This document shows, in pieces, positions 22,701 to 36,100 of a stretch of DNA of 64,000 nucleotides (within the stretch, counting starts at the first letter, position 1; the number at the start of each line of letters is the position of its first letter). The DNA comes from Ramazzottius varieornatus (lineage: Eukaryota; Tardigrada; Eutardigrada; Parachela; Ramazzottiidae), in NCBI GenBank assembly GCA_001949185.1, contig BDGG01000002.1:93783-157782 (forward strand), in the 5' to 3' direction. A model generated the notes under the pieces. That model did no database searches and was not told the DNA's origin. It saw only the letters and a program-made list of their open reading frames with translations. Made by a program: the position numbers and the translations under genes.

Positions 22701-24218
22701 AGCGTTGGTGAAAACCTGTAACAAATTCCGCCCAATAGAATCGACCGAATTACCAACCTGCAGAACATCTGCGTATTGTTCTCAAGTTAGTTAGTTCTCT
22801 TCGCTATTCTGATGTACCCGGTAAGTTAGCTCATTCCTGAAGATGTGCGAACAGACTAAATTTTTCAAAATTGTTTTCGGAAAAGAATCCTTTTTTTACC
22901 GGATAGAAATTTTGTAGACAAAAGGGATGGAAATGTGCTTACGGTACGGCATTCCATGTGACCATTACAATGTAGGAATCATTTCTTGTAGACTTTAGTT
23001 GAGCAAGGATACTTGAAATACTCTTAGGACCTGCAAAGAAAGCAGTGGGACATTTCATACTGTACCATGGCCTATGAATGCACTGGAGGGAAATGATATC
23101 TGAACTATACTTAAATTTTTGAGGTTTCTTACTGTCAGCAGTTGAAGATTTTTCGCTGAGAATAGCGCCATCATCGGGGCCAATCTCCAGGACGGTCAAA
23201 GTACCGGGTCGGCTAGTCTTGAGCGGGACGTCCTGCAGGTTCCAGCAAATGAGCGGCGGATGCTCGCCATATCCCACCCCGATGCGGTAGGGAAAGTAAG
23301 GCTTGTCACAGGGATCGCTGAGTAGGGCGCATCGATTAGCTATAACAGACAGCGCCAGTGAAAGGACAGTATACAATGGCGGTATACTGTAACGAACCTT
23401 CCAGAAAGGCATCCTGTGTGGCGCCCGTCACGGCCTCTTCCAGCCGAATCTGCCCGGGCCGCAGACTGATGTTCGACGGCGGGCTGGTGCTGCTGCTGCT
23501 GGATGAAGACTGATCTGTCAAGAGAAAGGGGAACGGGGGTAAATTAGACAGTAATCGATAGTGACGGAGTGCCATCAAGGACAGCCATCCATTCTTCGGC
23601 AAAACAAACAGCGCTATACGCTGGCACTTGCAACTAGCAGTCCTCGAGATTTTATTGGAGCATAATGGTATATTTCTATCCGTGATATGTGTGGTCGTAC
23701 TGTTATGTTATACAAAGCCCTGCTTTGAATATGTTGAGCGGAGCTTTGCCGGCTGCTGTCATGACAATTACCACTTGATTTGACGATGAGCGTCGTTTGC
23801 AGTCCGTAGACGAAGACAATCACCAGAGCACAAACAACCAGCAGTCGCCGCAGACCTGTAATCAGCAGAGAGAAAGAAGTTCAAGTATCCCTTAATGGGC
23901 ACGAAGCACTTGTCAGAGTACTCTTTCTCGTTTACACTACAGGATTGAATTTCTGGATCGCGGAAGAGAACGCGGATGCAACAGCAGAACTCGACATTTT
24001 GACTCGCGCAGCCTACCACGTGACGCAATGTTAAGCATCGGTTATCACGCGTTACGATGCGCCACTCATCCGATGAATTGAGACGAGATAAATGGATACC
24101 GGACTGAGCTACTTGCAGCTGCTTTCTTTCCAACTAGAATTCTGCGATTTGACTCACCGCCATTCTTGTGGGGATTGCAGTGGAGCTTAGAGAAGTCTGG
24201 CAGTTTTAAGCGAACCAT
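19724..24218 (-). CDS. POMGNT1-like glycosyltransferase (GT13), stem ILEI/FAM3 domain, altered active site
   Basis: Thirteen exons on the minus strand join in phase to 842 residues: 24158-24218, 23772-23855, 23398-23514, 23133-23339, 22943-23030, 22329-22715, 21995-22189, 21763-21936, 21153-21512, 20709-20923, 20537-20643, 20182-20342 and 19724-20096. It starts MVRLKLPDFSK and has a type II membrane anchor (RRLLVVCALVIVFVYGLQTT) near residue 25, as in Golgi transferases. The stem holds an ILEI/FAM3-like domain (GGRGINIAVVNG, then GNFDTWGTDSIMLELFLEDL). The catalytic part shows YGDFCTLEKKLAP, AIGAWNDNG, SLSRLYRVEGFP and APDVSR, matching the order in POMGNT1, which adds GlcNAc to O-mannose on dystroglycan. 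Where POMGNT1 and GnT-I have the metal-binding EED or EDD, this protein has IEEKTVLSPDFL, with Lys in place of the key Asp. It may be inactive or work differently. No frame lesion was seen. Confidence 0.85.
21567..21702. repeat. foldback repeat, tandem pair (introns of the POMGNT1-like gene)
   Basis: Two units of 51 bp (21567-21617 and 21652-21702) run from CCAAGTGGCGC to GCGCCACTTGG or GCGCCGCTTGG, 85 bp apart. Between them lies AAACTGGGCAAGATGGCTTT, which is roughly the reverse complement of the AAAACGAGCTTGGCGAGTTT that follows the second unit. They sit in the intron between exons 21763-21936 and 21153-21512. Confidence 0.85.
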
Positions 24219-24737
24219 CGCCTGACGGAAAGTAGCAATTGAGTGAAGCGGGATGTATCATCCGGGCGAAGACTTGAAGAGGCTTCTCCATACGACACGC
24301 TTTTCCACGCTACTTTCCTTTCCTTCTCTCTGTTTTCCGCGGTCCTGCAATAGTCGTTCAGTCTGAAAGCAAGAAATGGCACGTGAACTTTTTGATTTGG
24401 AATATTGTATAGTGCAAGAATTCACAGCTTACACGGCCTTACACTGCACTTCCGGAACAACAGAACAAAATAAACATCTACGAATCGTCAATCAACAATC
24501 AATGTTAACACCTGGGGAAAAACCTGGCACTTCATCAGGCTTCACTTGTGGAAAAAAGGGATCGAAAATTCCGCAGGGTACAGAAAGAAGCCTTGGCCTG
24601 TATAAGGACACCTTGGCGACTTCGCAGGATGGAACCGTCAATCTTTCAATGGCTCCCGCGGATGACAGCGTAAGGGATTCGATGACAGTTACGGGAACGG
24701 AAAATTGAAAACCAGATTATGAAACTCATACTCAGGA
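24219..24737. other. intergenic, upstream of the POMGNT1-like gene
   Basis: No convincing exon, RNA or repeat is visible apart from the MITE that begins at 24746. Confidence 0.4.
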
Positions 24738-24745
24738 GTCAGGAA

Positions 24746-24899
24746 CAAGCGCGGGCCGGCCAGTAGACTCGTCTCCCCGTGGGAGACCGAATTTTTGAGG
24801 CCCTGTACAAGGCGGTGCTGAAAACTCAGACCCTAATATATTTGTGCAGGGGGCACGACGGTTGGGAGACGAGATTTTGACCCCCCCGGCCCGCGCTTG
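24746..24899. mobile_element. short MITE with 8-bp target duplication
   Basis: The element begins CAAGCGCGGGCCGG and ends with the exact reverse complement CCGGCCCGCGCTTG, followed further in by CTCGTCTCCC on both arms. It is flanked by the exact 8-bp direct repeat GTCAGGAA at 24738-24745 and 24900-24907. It is 154 bp long and has no frame. The duplication length again fits hAT-type transposition, but the termini differ from the element at 3602. Confidence 0.88.
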
Positions 24900-25578
24900 G
24901 TCAGGAAAGAAAACAGAATTCTTAATTTCAGCCAAGCCCACCGTCACCGTGCACAGGGGAATAAGCTAGCTACCGTACTCTGCTGCACTGTCACTATCCG
25001 ACAACCTTTAGTACCTTTTCTGATCAAGCGATCCATTCTGTGACTGCCGATCAGAAAAAGTGATGCGAATGAACAAGTCGGTCCAACAGGGAGGGAAGCC
25101 CGGGATGAAGGGAACACGGGATCACTGAAATCGGAATTCGGAAATGCAGACATGGGCGCCGCGAATACCGTCCGGGGCCGTCCTGATGTTTTACAGCGAA
25201 ATCGATGATAGCGGAGCGGTACCGCACTGTGACCGCAGGTCCGCAGGAAGCCGGCGGCCGCAGGGTAGAATGGATCAACAAGGTTGGAGCCCGATACCCT
25301 CAGACGTACCCCTAGTGAGATTCACCCTTGGTCCATCCTGACGATCCTGTAGGCAGCAGGCCACAACAACGCGGTCGCAATCTCCCAAGAATCTGAACGT
25401 ATCTATAGTCTGTACTTATTGTACTGGCAACATCTCTGCAACCAGATAGCGGTCTTAAGCGGGAAATATTTGCTGGACAGAATTGGACTGCAGAATCGAG
25501 GAGGCGCTGGAAAGATGGATATCGTAAGTCGGAAGTCTGGAAGGAGCACGATCGAGCTGCTAAACCGACCAGCCCAGT

Positions 25579-25601
25579 ATTGATTGTCAATCAACTCAGC
25601 A
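25579..25601. repeat. 23-bp sequence repeated in inverse at 29501-29523
   Basis: ATTGATTGTCAATCAACTCA plus GCA here is the exact reverse complement of 29501-29523. It contains the small palindrome ATTGATTGTCAAT. I could not extend the similarity. Confidence 0.6.
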
Positions 25602-25642
25602 GTGCTCGGTGTAGCAGCTCATCATTAGGAACTGGGAAGGAG

Positions 25643-25668
25643 TGATCGTTCGTTCGTTCGTTCGTTCC
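25643..25668. repeat. (CGTT)n microsatellite
   Basis: About five CGTT units in a row within gatcgttcgttcgttcgttc, just upstream of RUVBL2. Confidence 0.8.
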
Positions 25669-25748
25669 AATTCATTTGTTTCACTTTTACTGCATCGGTT
25701 CGATGGACGTGTCGTATTCCCAACTTCCCCCACAGTGTTTTATTGTAG

Positions 25749-28004
<2,256 letters not shown>

Positions 28005-28181
28005 TATCTTTCCGCCCTTCGTATCCTCCTTGTTATCCTTCTAGCTTTCAAAGTCCGCTTGCTGAAAGTTCCACCGCACTTTTCATCCTTTTCGGCTGCG
28101 TGTACTGTCAACCCCTTAGTACCGACCGTTGTGTTCCTATAGAGTTCAGGAGGGAGGTCGCCCGCGAAGCCATCTGATGAA

Positions 28182-28187
28182 AATAAA
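28182..28187 (+). terminator. polyadenylation signal of RUVBL2
   Basis: AATAAA 178 bp after the RUVBL2 stop codon. Confidence 0.55.
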
Positions 28188-28658
28188 TTGCGATCATTCC
28201 CTTGAGGCAGTGTAGCGAGTGATTGTACAAGCCGGAAAGCACCATGATGTGCAGGTTTCATGCGGCCCCAGTCTACCTTCCTGACTTTAACCGCATTGGG
28301 CATCTTGCCAGATCTGCATAGCTTCTTTTCCAAGGAAGAAAGTTGTCAGCGACGGAACGCCTAATTGACTGCTGTCCAGCCGTCACCTCCATGTAGGCTT
28401 TGATATCACATGTCTTCTTCACTGAGAAGTCAAAGTAGCATTCACCGAGCAAGTCTACTACAGCAGCCATCTTCAGATACTCCCGAACCGTCGGAGAATT
28501 TGACATTCATTGACTTTGTCCCAGACCAAACTATCTGCTGTACAGTGTACAACAGTTACGGCACGAGAGAGGTTGGTGTTAACGAAAACCAGAAAGATAA
28601 CTGAGACTGTAAGACTGAAGGAAACAACCCGAAAAGTAGGTCGAGAACGCTTAACGAT
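28188..28658. other. intergenic between convergent genes
   Basis: Short frames only, for example on the minus strand at 28273-28506 (YLKMAAVVDLLGECYFDFS). That frame looks protein-like but has no supported splice partner. Confidence 0.35.
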
Positions 28659-29126
28659 TTATCCGCCGTAATACTGGCCACCAGTGTGCTCGCCCAGACC
28701 TATGTACATCTGCGTAATATGCTTCCCTTTCTTGTAGTCCTTGACATACCAGCGCTGAACGATAGGAAGGTTGTATTGGTCTCGTCCGGGCGTGTACTTT
28801 ACTCTGTCGGGACGTTTTGCTGGTGGCAAGAGCGGCTCAAGAGCAGGGCGGTTATTTGCAGCGGGTACAGGACTAGCAGTCTTTTCCACTACAGCCAAAT
28901 CTGCCAAATACAGTATCCACAAAGATCATGAAAAAACGGGGCGAATATTACGGTTGGTCCATGCGGATTAATTACCTTGCTGCACGCGCCTGGTGCGGTG
29001 AATACTTCTCACAGATCCGAGAATCTGCAGACTACTCCGTAGTGCTGAAAAATCTGAGTGGGGATAGAAGAGTCGTGCTGGAGGTATGAGTCGAAGTAGG
29101 AGAGCAGGCGTCGCCGGAAGCCCCAT
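28659..29126 (-). CDS. small mitochondrially targeted protein, unidentified
   Basis: Two exons, 28976-29126 and 28659-28900, on the minus strand join in phase to 130 residues ending in TAA. The N terminus (MGLPATPALLLRLIPPARLF, then ILGSVRSIHRTRRVQQ) is rich in Arg, Leu and Ser and lacks acidic residues, the mark of a mitochondrial presequence. The mature part is basic: PPAKRPDRVKYTPGRDQYNL, then PIVQRWYVKDYKKGKHITQM, ending EHTGGQYYGG. Size, targeting and charge suit a mitochondrial ribosomal protein. The pattern of a PP-rich segment, a basic stretch and then NLPI recalls mL49, but I would not assign it. The splice sites are gtaatt and a ttggcag acceptor. Confidence 0.6.
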
Positions 29127-30112
29127 TCTTCAGCGATTTCTCCGTCCTCTGTGACGGGCCCTTGAGGTGAGTGCTTGATGAACGGAACAGGACGGAAGGA
29201 TAGGATAGGATAGGATAAGACGTTGTCGTCCTTCGGGATCGAAAACTGAGGTAAAATCTAGTAGATAATAAACAGGATATCGATTCTCGAACTCGAAGAC
29301 GGATAAATCGAGGAGGAAGGCGACTAACTTGGCCCGAAAATTTCCCGCAAAACAGTCAATTCACTGTACGACCGCCGACTGCACCTGACTGTACGGTGTC
29401 AAATTGTCAATCCGACGAAAACAAGGGCCCTGCGGGCTTCAGGGAAAACTCCTTAAGGTCAAAACCACTGATGAGCTAATGAACAGCCTGAACAGCCCAT
29501 TGCTGAGTTGATTGACAATCAATTCAGCTTTTGGGCGTTTAGACACTGACAGACAGCACATCAGTGATTCGGTGGTCAAAACTTCGTGGTTTTCGTAAGT
29601 TTGTAACAACTAATGTCATTTGTAATCCTCCACCTCCATCCTCCACTTTGCACGCTATAGTTCCAGAGCTTCCTTTCCTCCATCTCTTCCTGGCTTCTTC
29701 CTGGCTTCTTCGAAGTCAGAGGCTTCCTTGAAGTCATTGGAGGTACTGTTCGCTGGGCATCGCGCCAGCTAAAAAAACCAAGTAATTGCTAGTCAAATTC
29801 GCAGTGATTTACTGTTTCAGGCTTCCTGTTCCTTACAGCGTCTGCCTCGTTCGTCATGGAGAATCTTGGTGCAGACGATGTCTTTCACAACGGGAGCACC
29901 GAGCATCAGGTCTACTGACTTGACAAATTCTAGCGCCGATCAGGGCGATCAAATGGAGGATTGGATGTGTTTCACATTAATTCTTCCAATCTAAACGCTA
30001 GTTCAGCCTTCCGGCTGTCCTTTCATCCTTTGGTTCCGTGTCTTAGCTTGCACTTTTCCGTGCGTTTTTCCCTTTCGGCAGAAATGACCTCTGGTACTCT
30101 TACTTTCAGAGA
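29127..30112. other. intergenic with GGATA microsatellite
   Basis: There are four GGATA-type units near 29198-29218 and a TTCCTGGCTTC direct duplication near 29690-29710. The inverse copy of the 25579 repeat is at 29501-29523. No exon is supported. The last part is the presumed promoter of the Tudor gene. Confidence 0.4.
29501..29523. repeat. inverse copy of the 23-bp repeat at 25579-25601
   Basis: TGCTGAGTTGATTGACAATC plus AAT is the exact reverse complement of 25579-25601. Confidence 0.6.
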
Positions 30113-33100
30113 ATGAAGTCGGCCACTCGCGGATTTCCCTCTGAGTTGGACAAAGCGCCGTTAAACAAAAAGCCCCGTCCGTCTGCTTTGTGCCTCAGTA
30201 CTTCTGGCAATGCCGGTCTAAATCGAAATCTATTGCCGCAAAAGCTTGAGGTAGCCGAGCCTGTGGTCAGCGCTGGTTTCAACAAGGAAGTCAACTTCCT
30301 GTTCGGAGAGATGGACAAGCCAGAAACGGGGTAAGCGTTGGTCTTTTTTATTCGGTTGCCTAGGTCAAGTGGCGCACAATTGATTCTGATGGTGTAATAT
30401 GACGTCACGCGCCAATGTGCATGGTAAACGGGCGAGCGCGATCTGCCCACGTCGCGAACACCTGCAGACAGTACGTCGTGCGGTTGACGTTGTTCGACTG
30501 TATGTGGGTGCTTGCGGTCGTTTGTTCCTTGTCTGTCTGTTTCTGTCTGTTTTTGCAGCCTTTTCTGCTTTTCTTCGGCGACTCTTGACCTGGACGTTGT
30601 TAGGCTGTCACTTCGCAGCCAATACGTTGTCACTTCGCAGCCAATAACCCCATTGCTCTTTCAGGTTGAACGGTACTGGAGCCTTGCATACTCCGGGATT
30701 GCCCATCAAGCCTCACTTGCAGAGCTATTCGCTTCTGACTCCGACCGGCACAACAGTGAAAATGTTCACTTTTCCCGAGCGTCCTCCTCCTTCCTCTGAG
30801 TAAGCGGCATCGGGTTTCTCAGTGCTTCTGTACTCAATGGTATAATATGAAGGTCAGTTCTTATCTTTCAGGGAGAACCTTGTCAGGGATATCGTGGAAG
30901 CGTTTCGACAGCTGGAATCTGTCTCGTAAGCTTTCTGTTTGCGCTGTTTGTGTCCCTTTTTTAACCAATAGTACCCGCATCGATGATGTGTTGTTGCTTG
31001 CAGCGTCATCCCAGAACCGCAAATGATTTTCGAGCCTGTTTTCTACAGCGTGGAGGCGATCAATGCGCTGTTTGTGGCTCTGGCCAAGCCGGGATGTCGT
31101 CTGGACGTGATCGATGTGATCGCCCAGCTGAATGACCTCTTTGGACAGTTCAGGCACCTGCCATCGGCCAAGGGGCAGTACTTGAAGAAAATGTGAGTAA
31201 TGCACTGGTCGAATATCTTGAAGGAGTGTCATAACGGTAGCTTGGACCACTGATCTTGCAGGCCGGCAGCCGGAACAGTTGTTTTGGCTCCTTACAAAGA
31301 AGAGGGCAGTGTAGAGGAATGGTTCCGAGGTCTCGTTACAAAAGCTTGCGCAGACGACGTCCATTGTGATGTCCTTTACTCCGATTTTGGCAACTCGACG
31401 GTACGTTCCTCTTTTGCAAAAACCGAGATACAAAAGTATTTGAGAAACGGAAATATAAGAGAAACTTAAAGCACAAGGAACAGAAGTTTCGTTCAATTTT
31501 CGCAACTATCAAAAATCTTTATTACAAAGACCATATTCTGTACTCAAAAAGTGAGGAGCTAAGCGGTAACAGAAAACAAATAACTATACCTTGACACATC
31601 TAAAACGTAAATCAACTCATCAAGACCCTTGGTATCTTTTACGGTGGAGAGTATAGAATAAGAATTTTCACGCCGAATATCTATTGACACTCTCTGCTTA
31701 AAGAAAGAGAAGGATCTAGATTCGCCCGATACTTCTGTCATCTTTCTTCCAGTAGACTCAAACAGCTCCGTCGCACAAGGTCCCCATGGTCCGAGGGTCT
31801 CCAGACCAACAGGGCAAAACTGAAACTAACTTCCGATGTCCTGGTATTTGGTGATCTTCTTTTGGCAGCATCAGCAGCTGATCCGGCTTTGACCATTGAC
31901 ATGGCAAAGTTGGTGAGCGCCAGGGTATCGACCACCGTGATGTCCCACACCAACTCTTTACCATTCTTCCAAGGAACTTGCGTCAAACCGTCTGGGTGCC
32001 TCTTATCCTTCATGAAGATCCTGGAGGTTCAAGGATGGCTGGAATCTGGGCTGATGTTAGAGCACGCTTGAGTGACTCGTTTAGCGCGCTGTGTCTGCTG
32101 AAACGACCGCCGGTAAGCCTGCAGCTCAACCCGTGCTGGCCATACTCGTCCACGTTGGCACCACATCGACATGTACGAGAGCGCCACAGCTTGGCACCTA
32201 GATTCAAACCAACGCTGATCCGGAGGTCATTGTTGTCGAGCAGATAACCCAGAGAGAAGGAAGGAAGCGCGTGGAGCCAGGAACCTGCATTCTTGTCTGA
32301 AACGGCAAGTAGTCTCGCTTTATCGTTATCCAATGCGGTACTTACGAGGTTCTCGCGGATATCTTTGAGAAGAGGCGTATCCCAGGCTTTCTGTTGGAGG
32401 CGTAGATCTAGAAGAGGAGGTTCAGCTGTGGTGAGACTCCACTTGGCAACGGCGAGGTTGGCTTCGCTGTCCAAATCGGCCTGAGGAAGGATGTCGAGCA
32501 CCAGTTGGCGTACGGAATGGATCGATGCCAAGAAGGCAGGGAGCGCGATCTCTTCTGCGCGACGGATGCCTAATCCACCTAGACCGACCGGGAGTGTTGC
32601 ATGTCGCCACGGACTGGAAGTCATCTCAACGTTCGTAAGCTCCGCCAGACTTTCACGAACCACCTCGTCGAAGTCTTCCAAGACCCACGGGACCTTCCAG
32701 ACGGGAGAGCACCGAAGGATGTAGAGGAGCTTGGGTAGACAAAGGCAGTTCTTTAGGAGGAAGAGGGCCTGGTGGGCAAACAAGTTTAGTTTTGTCTGGA
32801 CTAACTTTGTCTGGACTCCCATCAGTGGAGCACCCAGCAGACTCAGGTTATTCCTGCACGGGGAAAAGGATACCTGGACAGGCGGTTGCCGCTGCTTCTT
32901 GGCTGGCGTGGCGTTCTTGGAGTGAACCACCGAAAGCGAAGAGCTCACACTTGGATGGGTTCAACTCCAGTCCCAATTTCCTCCCTTCTTCCACCACCAC
33001 CTGCAAATCAGACAAGACACGACCGATCTCACCACCGATGCTATCATCGTCAAGAAACCACACATTCAGTGGTGACTTTAGAGTCTGGGTGAGGTTCTCG

Positions 33101-36100
33101 ATTACGAGGCAAAATAGAAGGGGCCCCAAAGGATCGCCCTGTTGCAAGCCCCTTGCGGCCTCCATGGTGTGCTGACCGAAGAGAAGCTTTGAGTGATGCC
33201 TATAGGTCTGCCAGACGAGAGCGTAGTAGGCTGGCAAAACTTCCCTGACAACACGGAGCAGAAAGTCGCGGTGTATCGTGTTGAAAGCATTCCAGAAGTC
33301 AAGCTTGGGTTCAAAGAAGGCTCGGCGAAGCTAAAATAAGCCGCTTTAGCTGTTCTTAGCCGTGGCAGAGTGATACACGTGCCGAAGCTGTTTGCCATGC
33401 CAGGCATTGGATAGTATAGCACAATCACGCGGAGAGTTGGGTTTGGCAGGCTATGGGGTTCTTTTACCAGTGGAGGAAGCAGCAAGTTTGTTCTGGCTAG
33501 TGTTCAGCATTGCTCTCAGTGAACTGACGCAGCTTTGACTTTTCTTCCCACTCTGTCAAGCAACTTTCTGCCAGATCCGTTGTTCCGTTTAAAAGTTAGA
33601 TTTTGAGGGCTAACTTTTTGCTCAAAGGAAAAAACATTTGCGGCCACTGCAAGCCGGTAGAATAATTAATACAGTAGTAAAGTTAATTGCGTGTTACAAA
33701 CTGTACTCGAACAACACTCAAGACCACCATCCTACACACACTGTCTGATATGGCATACTTCCACCAAACCAATCAGACATCTATTCGGACAGGTTTCCTT
33801 TTCAATCTTGTCATTTTCACACATGCAAGTACTGTTACCCACCGATGCTGCGTACGACATCACAAGTCACGTGTGCAACATACGCGACTACAGCACGTGA
33901 CCTAGACGTCACCTTTACCTCTATTTGGGCGGAGTTACATTATCCGATCCCAGTGGAGAAATCCTACGTCATCCAACTCTCCTCGTGATGTTCCATCAGA
34001 ATTTTAGTACATTCTGCACGTGTATCACTCTGGCCGTGGCTAGAATTATTTTAGCCACGGCTAAAGCGGCTTATTTTAGCTTCGCCGAGCCTTCTATACT
34101 TGAGTGAGACTTGGCTTTCGTTTCTGCCTTCTTCTTAGGAAACTACGGACTGCGTGGACTGCTGCTTCAGCTCCGCCTCGCGTACCACACCCAACCTGCT
34201 CTGGATGCACTCTTCCTTCCATCTCGCGACCCATTCTTCTGGCAACGATCTTCTGGCAGCGTCCGGAATCTTCCCGTGGAGCATCTGCGTGGTCAGTTTC
34301 GCCCAAGCTTCCGTCAGCGCCACCGTTGCTCCGTTCGGTGTGCCCCCTATCATGTCTTTAAGATGTTGTGGCTTCGAACCATCGCCCCCCCCCCCACCCC
34401 CCANNNNNNNNNNNNNNNNNNNNNNNNNNNNNNNNNNNNNNNNNNNNNNNNNNCCCCCACCCCCCCTCCCCCCAAGATCCGTTCGGAAAACTCTTCACAG
34501 CTGCGATGACTTCTTCCGTTGTCACCTCATCTGGTAGCGTTTCTTGGTTGGGCGGATCGGGAAACGAGCTGTCTGCACTTTCTGCCGGTTGCTTCTCGCA
34601 AGGGATTTCCAGGACTTCCGGTGTTGGAGCTGCCACAGAATCTTCCGAAAGGACTCGCAACGCTCCACTGATGTCGCCATCATTGATCTTCCCTTCCACC
34701 AACTTCTCGATCGCTTCGTCTTGGGGCTGTTTCTTGCTTGGCTGCTTGTTCCCAGGCTCGGCATCCAGTTCCTGTGCCAAGAGGTTGTCCTTGACAGCTC
34801 TTGTAAGGTTGCGTTTCTTGTTTTTCTGTTTTTCGGGCTGCTTCAAACCTGCAAAGCTAAAAGTCATCAGATTGCGCCGCGATGATTCAGACTTCTTCCC
34901 AATGACGTCTTCTATCCTGGCTTTCCAGCTTGTTGCTGCTAGCATTCGGGCACCCTCCGGGATTCTGCGGAAGAGTTTAGTCGAAGCCTTCAACTGCTAG
35001 AGGACTTCTGGATGAGGTCTCGACGCGAACAGCTGATCGGAATTTGACGCGGTTGATTGACTTGAAGCATCCACATTCTGTCTCCTTTCTTTCTTGGTTG
35101 GTCACACACGTTGACTTCCCAGTGTGTCTGCTCATGCCTCGGGCCGTGTAGAGCTCCCCGCACTCCACACATGGCACCTTAGACTCAGGCTGGGACATCT
35201 TCAATCGAGCTCAGCTTAGCATTCTGTAACAAAATCCAAGCCAACATAATCGTTCTACGGCATTGTTCTCCGTACCAAAACCGAGGAAGCAACCTACAGA
35301 CATCCGGAGGCAAGAGTTTAGTCGAAGCCTTCAGTTGGAATAAGCTTGCTGCTGGAATTATCTGTCAGAATCACTGGATGACAGGGCGGCAGACGAAACG
35401 CACATGATCGTGCCTAAGTGATGCACGTTTTCATTGTGGTTGGCTGGAAGGGTGCGTCACTGTAGGTAGCAATCCGTACGTTTCGCTCACCGGTCACCCA
35501 AATGACCTTTGCACTTGCCGATTGCTGTGGTTCTCTCCATCGTCTATGCTTGTAACGTCGTGCCACTGTGCGCATTGCTTTCCCGTTTTGTAGACTATTC
35601 CCTTCCAAGACTTGATGGTTCTTCCGGCAAGTCTATGTGGGATCGCGCCCATCACGGTTCCCTGCCGCCTGGCTGGTTTCGGGTATGGTTTCCAGGCCCA
35701 ACAGGCGGACACCATCCTGCGGGCCTTTCGGGAGATCATCAGTAAGGAACAAGGTGTGACGGGGCTAACCGGTCACGGCAACGGTAACAGCTCGGCAGAC
35801 TTCTTCGAGATTGAACTGTTCCATCGCAATAACCGCCATCCCATCCAGCAGAAGATGGCAGCTCTAGGCCAAATGACTCCTCCCGGGTAATTGCTTGTGG
35901 CAAGAAAAAGGGTTCTTCGGTGATTTTTCCTGAATTCATGCGGTTTGCATTAACAGGAAGGTGGCCAATCGACATGGACGCGACATCGTTCCTTTTGGCG
36001 TACGAAAGGTTCGCGTCAAGGCTGAAGTCAAGGAGGTCAAGGACTGTCCTCTGCAGTTCTACGCCTGGCCCGATCTGCCTCACCATCACGACAAGGTCAA

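Larger units (their letters stand above)
31559..35204 (-). mobile_element. R2-like LINE retrotransposon, decayed, inserted antisense in the Tudor gene
   Basis: Read on the minus strand, the parts come in the order of a one-ORF site-specific LINE. A CCHH zinc finger (VPCVECGELYTARGMSRHTG) is near 35160. A spacer with SFPNGS..DGSKPQHLKDM spans the assembly gap. Then come RGGAEAAVHAVRSFL and LDFWNAFNTIHRDFLL, GLQQGDPLGPLLFCLVIENL, and the catalytic FLDDDSIGG. GLGGLGIRRAEEIALPAFLA follows. The C-terminal Cys-His plus restriction-like endonuclease has CRCGANVDEYGQHGLSC, RHPDGLTQVPW and LVWDITVVDTL. The end resembles SFSFFKQRVSIDIRRENSYS before TAA at 31559. Frameshifts and a stop (near 31830-31860) kill it, and the MITE at 33312-34098 splits the RT domain. 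The total is about 3.6 kb including the insertion. Confidence 0.85.

Noticed and set aside
33317-34098. Large deletion of the RT fingers region in the LINE
   Set aside because: RGGAEAAVHAVRSFL on one side and LDFWNAFNTI on the other are adjacent in intact elements, so the interruption is only the inserted MITE.
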